Assembly: GCA_021229015.1 (NCBI GenBank)
Contig: CM037783.1
Span: forward strand, 59,805,746-59,869,745
Direction: 5' to 3'
Length of the DNA: 64,000 nt
Source of the DNA: Solen grandis
Taxonomy: Eukaryota; Mollusca; Bivalvia; Adapedonta; Solenidae
Shown piece by piece: positions 23,801 to 34,150 of the stretch. Position 1 is the first letter of the stretch. Each line of letters starts with the position of its first letter. The translations under genes were made by a program, and so were the position numbers. The notes below the pieces were generated by a model that worked only from the letters and a program-made list of their open reading frames with translations, was not told where the DNA came from and made no database searches.

Positions 23801-26800
23801 GTAAATGCATGTCTGTGGCCAATTGTATATATTATATGCATCATGTTGAATTTGATATTTTAGAACATTAATAATGGCATTTAACCCTTTCCCCCATATA
23901 TACTCATTTTGACGCCCTCAATGGGTACAACATAAAGCCTGATCTGCAGAAAACCAGTTAAACCTTACCAAATTTAATTACAAAATCCTCATTTTCAGAC
24001 CACTGAGGAGCAGCGAACAGCATAAAACCTGATCAGCCTGCGAGTTACTCGCAGGCTGATCTGGTTTTATGCTGTTCGCATAGGTCTTTTCATGGTGTCC
24101 TCTATGAGGGAAAGGCCGGGTTAATATTAGAAGTGCCCTAATGTAAACTAAAAATTATAAGAAAATATGATAGTTTGATTATGCTTTACAGAGGTGTGAA
24201 AATATAATGATTTCTCTAATTAATTCGGGATACTGTATCCAATATTTACCGGAAATCCCCGAAGTGTGTTTATGAAGAATTGTGTTTGCCTGTGTAATCT
24301 GACCTTCACTAGCTGAGTTTATTTGTCAGGAAACAAAGACTTCAGTAGAGTAGATTTTTTATTTTATTTTATTTTCTACTGATTATTTGTAAATGAGCTG
24401 CTCTCTGCATTTCAGGGTTTCCTACCGGGGGTTTCTCTCACAGTTCGGGGCTGGAGGCAGCACTCAAAGTGGGAGTAGTGAAGAACAAAGGTAGGTAGAT
24501 GATTTCACTCTCACCAGTTTCGATTGTCAGAATTTTATCTCTTGGTAAGTAATAATTTGACAGTTGTGTTTCCAATAAAATAGTTACAGATATTCTAACC
24601 AATTACTCCTATTGAATAATCAATGGTACTGCAGTAGAGTTATAAAACGACAATTGTACTATCTTGTCATATTCTAAAATGACACCAGCTTTTGTGGTGA
24701 TATGGTAGAATGTCCGATTTGCATGTACAGGGTCCTGAGTTGGATTCCAGCATTGGGCACCAAATGTCTCAGGGCGAGAAAAATGTGGAATTCGAACCTG
24801 GGGCCTTTCTTCTTGTTCTACTGACTGTTCTACCAGGCTGCATACACATCTTTCTCCTATATTGTGAATTTGTGAGTTATCAGTACTGTGACAGTACTTA
24901 GAATATTCAGCAAGAAAATGTTCAAAGATATTGTTTTGAGATTTTCATTCAGAGATTCATATGATTTTCCAGAACAAAATGTATCCATCAAATTTATTTT
25001 GCTTCCTTTTTTTGGATAGGTTTCCAACTGTCTTTGACAAAAATGAAAACATTATTGTTAATCTTTGTCAAAAAATATTATCATGTTTAAAAGTGAAAAT
25101 ATATTGCTGAAAGAAGGTACATATCGACTAAATTAAAAATGCAAAATTAATTTAGGGGCATAAATTGGAAATATACATTTTGTCATCATTGAATACCCAT
25201 GGCTGATAGATAGATCATCTATAGGCTGTGGGATATTACGGCTGAATTTGATCGTTTTAAGGGGTGTCAGATTACGCCATTTCATTGGTTGCATCACGTT
25301 TTTAAAACCAGTCATAAAGGCCGTTTTATACAGCTGCTAGACACTGTCATTTTTTAGCTCACCTGAGCACTTTGTGCTCAAGTGAGCTATTAGGATCGTC
25401 CTGCGTCCGTCGTCCGTCGTCGTGCGTCGTCCGTCGTGCGTCGTCAACAATTTTCTTTAAACGACATCTCCTCTGAAACCACTGGACAGAATTTGATTAA
25501 ACTTGGCAGGGATGATCCTTGGGTCAACCTTCACAAAAGTTGCTAAAATAAACTTAATCCATGTAGAACTCTGGTTGCCATGGCAACAAAAAGAAAAAAA
25601 ATATGAAAACTTAAAAAATCATCTTCTTCAAAACTACTGGCCAGATTTTAAAATAAATTGGTACAGATGTTCCTTGGGTCAACCTCTACCAAAGTTGCTA
25701 AAATTATTCCGATCCGTAAAAAAACATGGCCGCCAGGTGCGGGGCTTATTCGCCTTTTATGTATATAGAGAAACCTTTAAACAACATCTCCTCTGAAACC
25801 ACTTGACAGAATTTGATTAAACTTGGCAGGGATGATCCTTGGGTCAACCTTCACAAAAATTGTTAAAATAAACTTGATCCATGTAGAACTCTGGTTGCCA
25901 TGGCAACAAAAAAAAAAATGAAAATTTAAAAATCATCTTCTTCAAAACTACTGGCCAGATTTTAAAATAAATTGGTACAGATGTTCCTTGGGTCAACCTC
26001 TACCAAAGTTGCTAAAATTATTCCGATCCTTAAAAAAACATGGCCGCCAGGGGCGGGGCTTATTTGCCTTATATGTATATAGAGAAACCTTTAAACAACA
26101 TCTCCTCTGACACCACTGGACAGAATTTGATTAAACTTAGCAGGGATGATCCTTGGGTCAACCTTCACAAAAGTTGCTAAAATAAACTTGATCCATATAG
26201 AACTCTGGTTGCCATGGCAACAAAAAGAAGAAAAAAATGAAAACTTTAAAAATCATCTTCTTCAAAACTACTGGCCAGATTTTAAAATAAATTGGTACAG
26301 ATGTTCCTTGGGTCAACCTTTTTATCTCAGGTGAGCGATTTATGGCCATCATGGGCCTCTTGTTTATTGTTAACATGACTTTGAAGTCTCCACGCCAAAG
26401 AGTGTTGCAATTATAAGTCGAGTTTTTATTGGTTGATAATTTAATCAATAAATACTGTATTACGACAGTTTGCTTGTCTATTTCTCCACGGCATGATGTC
26501 ATGTAGTGAAACGGATTAAGTCAGCTGGGGGTATTTGATGTTGACGATTTTTGGACATCTGAAAAATGTGATTTTGAACAGCATGGTAACTTTACGTATT
26601 TTGATTTGTGATCTGCATAATTATGTTTTTAAGCATCAAGATTACTGTTACACAATTTCTTTTCAGAGTCCTTAAGGAAGTTTGTGTATTGTTGTCTTGA
26701 AAATGCAGGTAAGCTATTATATTGATTATAGAACTGTGAATGCTTCACCGATTGACTGTAGTAGTAGTTGTATAGACAGTTTTATCCTTCACAATTTACT

Positions 26801-29800
26801 TTATTTACTCATTTTGATGCATTGGCAGACATTAGCAGACCTAGATTAGAAAAAAATGACTAAAATTGTTAGAAAAGGGTTGTACCTTACTGTAAATGTG
26901 TTAGATCTGATCTTTATGGACTGACAAAGAAAATATGGCGAACATTCTCGAATGATTACCAAGATGTCAGGAGACAGAATCTGTGAAAATTGTCACTTAT
27001 GTTCTTGACAGGCTTCACTAACACTTGTCATCAGAAACAATTTATTATCTATAATTTTTACTTTTAATGAAAAGAAACAAGTATAAAACATTTGATGTAT
27101 ATTAAATCTAACAGTCTCCTATTAAAAGCCTTCACTTTATATAGATTCATTTTGAACACTGGCAAACAGAGCAGACCCAGATCAGATATTTCCCTCCATA
27201 AGCTGTCAGATCAGAGTCTCCTCTGTTTGCTCAAACAATATTTTAGCTCATATTTTTCGCAGCCTGCATGGCAAAGAAAAATCCTTGGTTTTATACATGT
27301 ATACTTTTTAATGTTCCATCTAGTCATATGTTTGTACACGAATATCCATGAGATAAAGGGTTCAAGCTTAATTATTACAATTATCCTTTTGTTAACCCTT
27401 TCCCTCATAGAGGAAACCATAAAAAGACCTATGCGAACAACATAAAACTCGCAGGCTGATCAGGTTTTATGTTGTTCGCTGCTCCTCAGTGGTCTGGAAA
27501 TGAGGACTTTATAATTAAATTTGGTATGGTTTAACTGTGGTTTTCTGCAGATCAGGCTTTGGGTTAACTGTTTATAATGTGGTAAAATTATGTGGCTGAG
27601 TGGTAAAGAAAATTGAAGATTAATGATTTTACAATACATTAAATTTTGAAATGAAACAAGAGTTCATGTCCGTAGTCTCCTGTGGTTTTATATGCTATTG
27701 TACTACTAACTTAGGCAGTTTGAAATGCTTTTTTGATATGATCAGTAGTGTATATACTTTGTGTAAAAGCCAGAAACTGGTTGCTTTTTAAATGTTTGAT
27801 GAACAAATTTTGATGCTCTTATATAAGTTTTAAGTCTGTTGGAAACTGTCCTTCTGATCAACAAAGTTTCAATCTATATCTTTTTAAGAAAAGTGTTTAT
27901 TTTTAGCTAAACTAGCATTTTTTAACAGTTTTATTTTAATACATTTTTGGAGTATTATGTATTTTTATTTTGAATAACTGTTTGTATAATATACTTGCAT
28001 ATCTGCATTTGAAGCATTTTGAACATATTATATTATGGTAAAAGTGGTATAATAATAATAATAATGATAATATTGTTTTATTTTCAGGGTCATTTTTCCT
28101 TCCATTCCTGAAAGAAGCTCACCAGTTGTGTTGGGACGTAAAGCAGCTATGTGATCTAGATCGGTTGATGGAGGCTTGCACCTCAAGTCATGTGGCCTGG
28201 AGAGCCAGTACTCGGCAGGTAGTGGGAGTCACTGTTGTACCTTTCACTGTTATTTTTTCTCAACATTATGAGTACTGACTTGTAATTTTATATTGCTCAG
28301 ATCCATAACAATATTATATTTAGGATCTAAACCTATTTAAACTTAATTATTCTATGTTGGTTTGGAATCAAGTTATACAACTTATTCTAATTCCTCTTGA
28401 TGGTTCTTTGGTTGGACCAGTACTTTGTGACAGGGAAGGTCTTTGAAAATCCTTGCCTCCAATGGAGTGCGAGCCCACAACCTTCTGATCTGTAATCAGG
28501 TACATTACCATTGGACAACAGTCCTCATAACCCTATAAAACCACATTGTATTAGACTATGTTGTTAATGTATTTAAAAAATAAACACTATTGATTTTGGG
28601 TCATTGGTTTTATGCCTGTTATACGAGGCTTGTTTGGAAATTATTGAGACATGGTTGATTTTTTTTAAAAATCAGTAGCGCGCTGAGTTGAAACTTTTAA
28701 TTAATGTTCCACTATTCCATAAAGCCTTAATGGAGATAGAAGATAGTAATTGTAGTAGAGGTAGAAAAATGACATTTATACTATCTTGCCATAGGGCAAG
28801 CTTTTGTGGCGATGTGGTAGTGTATCCGATTAGCATACCAAAGGGTCCCGAGTTTGATTCCAGCTTCGGGCAGTAGGATTTTTTCTTGGTTACAAAATTA
28901 TAACAAATGAAGTTCCAATGGGCTGCACAGTTTTCCTCATATCTCAATTTTAGTGGTTGAACATTTATCAGCTTTAGCAAGCTTAACCCATTCCCTCATA
29001 GAGGACACCATGAAAAGACCTATGCGAACAGCATAAAACCAGATCAGCCTGCGAGTAACTCGCAGGCTGATCAGGTTTTATGCTGTTCGCTGCTCCTCAG
29101 TGGTCTGAAAATGAGGATTTTGTAATTAAATTTGGTAAGGTTTAACTGGTTTTCTGCAGATCAGGCTTTATGTGGTACCTATTGAGTGCGTCAGAATGAG
29201 TCTATATGAGGGAAAGGGTCAAATGTGCAACCTTTATTGCAGTGTGTTTTGTTGATTTTTGTACAGTAAATGGGTGCAGCAGAAAATGAAATGTTTCTGG
29301 TTTTATGAAGTTTACTTTGAAAATAGATAGACCCCCAACCAGTCTTATCAATGTAACTTCATCTATATGATGTCGCCGTGCTTCGGATGAAGCCAGATCA
29401 TGTAATTCAAACAGGTGCTGAAACTATCTCGGCGTCATTTAGAAATAAATATTTTGGATATAGGTTGTAAACATGTTTGGCTGTTTTGGGAGTAATTCTT
29501 GAATCTGTATTTCTTCTAGTTCCTTTACTATTCAGATTGTCTCAATAATTTCTGAACAAGCCTCATATTTGCAATGTGACATTATGAACTGTGTTTTATA
29601 TGTCATGTATGGACCTTTCCAATGTTTAGAGATGTATTTAAATGGACTATCAGGCTATCCAATAACTACACCGGTATAAAAGGTAGTCAATGGCTGACCT
29701 GGTTTACACAGACAAAAAGATTCTGTTAATGAGTAGTTGACCAAACATTGAATAAGAAAGACTGAGCTTAAAGTTTCATTATTAAAATCTGGAGAGGTGC

Positions 29801-32800
29801 GTTATTGTAATCAGCGAAAAAACTGATTTGCAGTGTAGATCTTCTATAACACTCATTATGTGTTAGTTATATAGGTTCATTATGTTGTTTTGACAAAGAC
29901 TGCATTTTTCACATGTGGTACCCAGTGCTACCTTATATTTATACCCAGGGTTTATCCATGCTGGATACCAGTATGAAAGTCTTCAGGGATGTCAACATTC
30001 AGCCAATCAGTGAGCAGCTTCCTCACAAGCATCATCCAATCATATTTGGAGTACTATGTGGGATGTTGGAGATTGACCTCAGCTCTACTTTGACTGCCTT
30101 TCTCTTCAACATTGTGAGGTCAGTGATTGCCAGTGCAGTCAGACTCGACCTTGTGGGACCCATAGAGGCTCAGGCGATGCAGCGGGAAGTCCAGGGGGCT
30201 GTATATGATGTTATACTCAGGTATGCTGCAGCTGTCAAAGTACTGATAACTCATGTTACATAGTTCCCGTGTTATGTCATAGGCACTGATAAGACTCTTT
30301 TTGGTAGCCATTTCTTATGGTATAAGTCAGTACAGGCTGAAATCTGAGAATACTGGTTGTTTTTAAAATAACCATTGTGCTTTTAATGTTCACTCTATCA
30401 TACTGAAATCTGTATCTAATTGAACATCTTTAATGAATCATTCTGAATATGAAAATATTATTTTGATAAATCAAAAGGTAAACTTATAACAAAAAAAAGT
30501 ATGCTGTTTATTAACCAGGTTTTCAATGAAAAGTCCTAGTTATTAGATTGAGGTACATCGTTGGGTGAGCATGTGGGCAAGTGGCAGACATTTTGTTAAA
30601 TATCTCCTGTTAGAATAGCGATAAAGTTTTCATATTTGGTTGGTAGATACCTTATGAAAAGAGAAAGATTTGCATCGATTTTCAGGGTGATAATCAAGGT
30701 CACTTTTTATTAAAAACAGATTGTATGTTTCTGTCAAATAATTCTTTCATGAGTGAGTTTTGATGATTAGATTAAGAAAATAGATACCATATGGAAAGAG
30801 AAAGATTGGGATTGATTTTCAGGTCATTAGGGTCAAGGTCAGGGTTACTAAAAATATTTTCAATTGCCCGGGTCGACACTTGAAAACCTGGTTTCACGTC
30901 ATTTGACATATTTCTTGTTTTGTTTAAGGATGAACCCATATTTTTTTTTCTTTACTGTGTGCAAATATCCATATTAGAAATATACTATCCTAAAAATGTG
31001 AATTTCAAAGGATTTTTGATGGTCTTTGGAGTAGACATAACAAATTTTAAGAATATGAAATTCCTTCAACTATGTAATTCATATAAAAAGTCCCCTGAAT
31101 TTACCTGTCGAATTGGCCACTGAGATTAGGGATATTCATTGATGTGGGCACTATGTGTAGAGGAGAATTGTTTGTAAATGGACAGGTAGCTCATTAGGTA
31201 AAGCATTCACCCAATAAGCAAAAGGCCCCAGGTTCAAGTCCCAATCAGGCCTCATATTTTTCTCACTCTTTGACACAGCCTTTCATTTAGCTTGGCCTTT
31301 ACTTCATAAACTCCCAGTATATCGTCCCAACCTGAAATCTTGAATGTCTGTAGCTTTCTTTTTAATTATAAATTTTCATATACAGATATATTCATATGAG
31401 CACATTTGTTCAGAATTTAGTTTGAAAAATTGCTAAATTTGCAAAAACGGTGATACAGATTTTGAGTCCTAGACATGTAACTATTCGCACTTAGCCAACA
31501 AAACACAGAGATTGATTTTTATTAAAGTTCCTGTAGAGGTGTTGAATACTCTGGAAGCATCATAATTCTATGCCCCCTACTTTCAACAGGAAGTTACATG
31601 TACCATTATCAGATTACTTCTCGGAAATGATATTGCCTTGGTCCTATGAAATACGAGATAACAATTTGTATAACAGCAACAATCAAGTATTTTTAGCTCA
31701 CCTGAGCACAACGTGCTCATGATGAGCTTTTGTGATTGCCTTTTGTCTGTCGTCCGTGCGTGCGTGCGTCAGTCGTCAACAATTTCTTTAAATAACATCT
31801 CCTTCTAAACTACTCACTGGATTTTGATAAAACTTCACAGGAATGTTCATTATTGTGCCCTTTACCAAAGTTGTTAAAATAATTTTGATTGGTCAAAAAT
31901 CTAGGTCACAGGAGCTAAAAATAGATTTTAAAAATGAAAATTTTAAAAATCTTCTTCTCCGAAACCACAAGGCCTAGCCTTTTGACTTTTGGTATGTAGC
32001 ATGAACTTATGACTCTCTACCAAGATTGTTCAAATTATGACCCTGGGGTCAAAATAGGCCCCGCCACAGGGGTCACTTGATTAAACATAGGCTAATATAG
32101 AAAAACTTGAAAAATCTTCTTCTCAGAAACCACAGGCTGTTAGATATTTGGTGTGAGCATTGTCTAGTGATCCTCAAGTTTGTTCAAATCATGGCCCTGG
32201 GGTCAAAATTGGCCCAGCACCAGGGGTCACTTGAGTAAACATAGGCTAATATAGAAAAAAAAACTTGAAAAATCTTCTTCTCAGAATCCACAAGGCCTGG
32301 AGTTTAGATATTTGGTATGTAGCATTGTCACTGGGTCTCTACCACATTTTTACAAATCATGACCATTGGGTCAAATTTGGCCCCACCAAAGGGGTCCCTG
32401 ATTTTACATAGGCTAATATAGGGAAAAACTTGAAAAATCTAATCAGAAACCACAAGGCCTGGTGTGTAGCATTGTCTAGTGGATCTCTTCTACGTTTGTT
32501 CAAATCATGACCCTGAGGTCAAAATTGGCCCCACCCTAGGGGTCACTTGATTTAACATAGACTAATATAGGAGAAACCTGAAAAAATCTTCTCAGAAATC
32601 ACAAAGCCTGGAGTTTAGATATTTGGTATGTAACATGGGCTAATAGACCTCTACCAAGTTTGTTCAAATCATGAATCATGCATTGTCTAGTGGATCTATA
32701 CTTAGTTTGTTCAAATCATGGCCCTGGGGTCAAATTTAGCCCCGCCATAGGGGTCACCTGATTTTACATAGGCTAATATAGAAATAACTTGAAAATTCTT

Positions 32801-33691
32801 CTTTTTAGAAAACTAGAAAACACATGGCCTGGGGTTTAGATATTTGGTGAAAATTGGCCCCGCCCCAGGGATCACTTGATTTTACATAGACTTGTTTTGG
32901 AAAAAAACTAGAAAAATCTTCTTCTCAAAAACCACAAGGTCTGGAGTTTAGATATTTGGTATGTAACATGGGCTAATAGACCTCTACCAAGTTTGTTCAA
33001 ATCATGACCCTGGGGTCAAAATTGGCTCTGCCCCAGGGGTCACTTGATTTTACATAGCCTAATGATACCAGGTGAGCAATCCAGGGCCATCATGACCCTC
33101 TTGTTTAAAAATCTGAAACAGTTATGTTAATAAAGCAAAAAGCAAAGAGTAATTCTTTAACAAACGGATTTAGTTTAAACTTATTTTTTTATATTTTGTG
33201 AGAAATTTATTCTTATAACTTATACAAATCCCTATTGACAGTTCCAGGGTTGGACTTGTACTTTGTGGCTAAGGGGGTCATGAAAAATCCTTGCTCCCGA
33301 TGGGGATCAAAACCACAACCTTCAGATCCACAGCTGGGTATGTTACCACTGGATTATGGAGCCCTTCAATAAGTGAATTGGAGAAACTGATGAGAATTTG
33401 AATTAATTCTGTAAATTTGGGTGATTTGTAATGCAGCTTTACAGGTACAGTTGTATGTTTGTCAACTGTTCCTAGGCTGAAGTTTCAAGCATTGTCTTTA
33501 TTATATTTTTTTTGGGACTCTGATGCCTCAGCATAGTGTTGATAGTGTGTCCATGGAAACATACCTTTTTGTTCTTCTATCTTTACAGGAACCAGCATAG
33601 AGGAAGTGAGGATGCCTGCCTGGTGCATCCGCACGTGGATATCGTGCAGAATGTTCATGATACAATGTTCTCCAAACTCTTCTACTCCTAG
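23749..33691 (+). CDS. ureF: Urease accessory protein UreF, six exons, complete
   Basis: UreF-family proteins form a complex with UreD/UreH and the GTPase UreG that delivers nickel to urease apoprotein. Six GT-AG exons (23749-23800, 24416-24490, 26667-26708, 28088-28218, 29949-30220, 33589-33691) join without a frame break into 675 nt, 224 aa, the usual bacterial UreF length. The product starts MWKENFNLLYLLQISDTG and then has the family hallmark FPTGGFSHSSGLEAA. Next come ESLRKFVYCCLENAGSFFLP, MEACTSSHVAWRAS (the LxEA..S.H.A.RAS block) and an Ala-rich helical C-terminal half. It ends DIVQNVHDTMFSKLFYS. An in-frame TAG at 23692 precedes the start, supporting this ATG. The protein is predicted to be cytosolic, with no signal peptide or membrane segment. 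Spliced structure and shared repeats argue against bacterial contamination. Confidence 0.92.
23881..24124 (-). mobile_element. TTAA MITE, copy B (ureF intron 1)
   Basis: Flanked by TTAA at both ends. Left end CCCTTTCCCCCATATATAC; right end TATGAGGGAAAGGCCGGG with a small change in the last bases. The central palindrome meets at GCGAGTTACTCGC. Orientation is opposite to copies A, C and D. Confidence 0.93.
24416..24490 (+). CDS. ureF: ureF exon 2
   Basis: Acceptor TGCATTTCAG, donor GTAGGT; phase 1 in and 1 out. Encodes the diagnostic GFPTGGFSHSSGLEAAL motif and KVGVVKNK. Confidence 0.93.
24633..24760 (+). mobile_element. tRNA-derived SINE (ureF intron 2)
   Basis: A tRNA-like segment with TGGTGATATGGTAGAATG (A-box-like) and GAGTTGGATTCCAGC (B-box-like). 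It shares the preceding ACTATCTTGTCAT segment with 28745-28875, so the two are one family. Confidence 0.55.
25356..26364 (+). mobile_element. Hairpin-ended repeat, copy H3 (X-box subtype, ureF intron 2)
   Basis: It starts AGCTCACCTGAGCACTTTGT/GCTCAAGTGAGCT, then a CGTCCGTCGTCGTGCGTCG run. Nearly three tandem units of about 320 bp follow, each with AACATCTCCTCTGA, GTTGCCATGGCAAC (25574, 25894, 26208) and CATGGCCGCCAGG. It ends CAGGTGAGCGATTTATGGCC, then ATCATGGGCCTCTTGTTT. Unit copies are over 90% alike by eye, so the array expanded recently. Confidence 0.9.
26667..26708 (+). CDS. ureF: ureF exon 3 (42-nt micro-exon)
   Basis: Acceptor TTTCTTTTCAG, donor GTAAGC. Only 14 codons, SLRKFVYCCLENA, too short for open-frame searches, but it restores the family text between exons 2 and 4 in phase. 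Confidence 0.9.
27122..27364 (-). mobile_element. Second TTAA-type palindromic MITE (ureF intron 3)
   Basis: Left end TTAAAAGCCTTCACTTTATA; right end CATGAGATAAAGGGTTCAA. The core has CAGACCCAGATCAGA facing TCAGATCAGAGTCTCC. The same core occurs at 36300-36390 and 57333-57410. Ends are diverged. Confidence 0.6.
27392..27567 (+). mobile_element. TTAA MITE, copy C (deleted right part, ureF intron 3)
   Basis: TTAACCCTTTCCCTCATAGA start. The left palindrome arm has lost about 20 bp (ACATAAAACTCGCAGG), leaving an unbalanced hairpin. Sequence then follows the family to GATCAGGCTTT and drops straight to GGGTTAA. Confidence 0.85.
28088..28218 (+). CDS. ureF: ureF exon 4
   Basis: Acceptor TATTTTCAG, donor GTAGTG. 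Encodes GSFFLPFLKEAHQLCWD, then DLDRLMEACTSSHVAWRAST, a strongly conserved UreF block. Confidence 0.92.
28400..28530 (-). mobile_element. tRNA-derived SINE (ureF intron 4)
   Basis: Minus-strand head reads GTCCAATGGTAATGTACCTG, then AGAAGGTTGTGGGCTCGCA (B-box-like). Same family as 33245-33366 and 63692-63752, which share CCAGTGGTAA and GGTTGTGGGTTT-type text. Confidence 0.6.
28745..28875 (+). mobile_element. tRNA-derived SINE, nested
   Basis: GGCGATGTGGTAGTGTATCC then GTCCCGAGTTTGATTCCAGC, resembling A and B boxes. Family mate of 24633-24760. Confidence 0.55.
28983..29223 (+). mobile_element. TTAA MITE, copy D (nested, ureF intron 4)
   Basis: TTAACCCATTCCCTCATAGA to TATGAGGGAAAGGG-TCAA. The central palindrome at 29024-29090 has two 33-nt arms with a single mismatch and a one-base spacer (GCGAGT-A-ACTCGC). 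Confidence 0.95.
29949..30220 (+). CDS. ureF: ureF exon 5
   Basis: Acceptor TTATACCCAG, donor GTATGC; 272 nt. Encodes about residues 101-191: GLSMLDTSMKVF, HHPIIFGVLCGMLEID, then the Ala/Ser helical region FNIVRSVIASAVRLDLVGP and EAQAMQREV. Confidence 0.92.
31180..31250 (+). mobile_element. tRNA-like SINE head (ureF intron 5)
   Basis: GGTAGCTCATTAGGTAAAGC (A-box) and CCCCAGGTTCAAGTCCCAAT (B-box) are at tRNA spacing, but the acceptor arms do not pair properly, so this is SINE-derived rather than a tRNA gene. Confidence 0.55.
31695..33105 (+). mobile_element. Hairpin-ended repeat, copy H4 (150-bp-unit subtype, ureF intron 5)
   Basis: Starts AGCTCACCTGAGCACAACGT/GCTCATGATGAGCT. It contains seven or so degenerate units of about 130-155 bp (TTCAAATCATGACCCTGGGG, AAAATTGGCCCCGCC, GTCACTTGATTTTACATAGG, CTTCTCAGAAACCACAAGGC). 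It ends CAGGTGAGCAATCCAGGGCC and CATGACCCTCTTGTTT. Some units are truncated, e.g. near 32680. Confidence 0.9.
33245..33366 (-). mobile_element. tRNA-derived SINE (ureF intron 5)
   Basis: Minus-strand head GGGCTCCATAATCCAGTGGT, then AAGGTTGTGGTTTTGATCCC. Same family as 28400-28530. It lies about 220 bp upstream of the last ureF exon. Confidence 0.6.
33589..33691 (+). CDS. ureF: ureF exon 6, stop codon
   Basis: Acceptor CTATCTTTACAG. Encodes NQHRGSEDACLVHPHVDIVQ and the C-terminal HDTMFSKLFYS before TAG. The xxLYSRLFxS-like end is typical of UreF. Confidence 0.92.
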
Positions 33692-34150
33692 ACCTCTACA
33701 TACACACTGTGGCTCAGTCTTTCCTCATCAGAACATACACCAAATGTTGTCAAAATCATCACCATTGTCTTTCATTCGGAAAATGTTTGGCTGACCAGAG
33801 GCATGCTAGATACCAAAACTTTCCTAGGCTGTTGAGAACTGATGATAAATGTCCTTTGTGAGAAGTTTGATACACATGTATATAAACTACAGAATATTCT
33901 AGTGTCCATCACAGAATCTTTTGTATATTGTTGACAAGTTGCGTCATTCCAGTCAGATTGGTTTCCATCAACACCAGCTTTAGCCTTGTGTTAAACAGTA
34001 CAGAACCATCTGATAACAATGCTATCATGGTTCAGAGGGCTTAGGTGTTTTTTTTTTGTTTGTTTTTTTCTTTGATAAATATTTTTTTTGCATTGCAATT
34101 TTTAAACTTGACTTATTAAGAGATTTGAAATCATCATTTTTTTGGTTATA

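Larger units (their letters stand above)
28624..29565. mobile_element. TA-flanked inverted-repeat element (Tc1/mariner-like, ureF intron 4)
   Basis: Left end TA|CGAGGCTTGTTTGGAAAT and on through TATTGAGAC; right end GTCTCAATAATTTC, then TGAACAAGCCTCA|TA. These are about 27-bp inverted termini with TA flanks. No transposase frame is seen. A SINE (28745-28875) and MITE copy D (28983-29223) are nested inside, so it is older than both. Confidence 0.75.

Noticed and set aside
31180..31250. A second functional tRNA gene
   Set aside because: A and B boxes are present but the acceptor arms do not pair and there is no clean T-run terminator, so I call it a SINE head.
23749..33691. Bacterial contamination as the source of the UreF-like sequence
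   Set aside because: The coding blocks are split by five GT-AG introns in consistent phase and embedded in the same MITE and hairpin repeats that sit in the rootletin introns.
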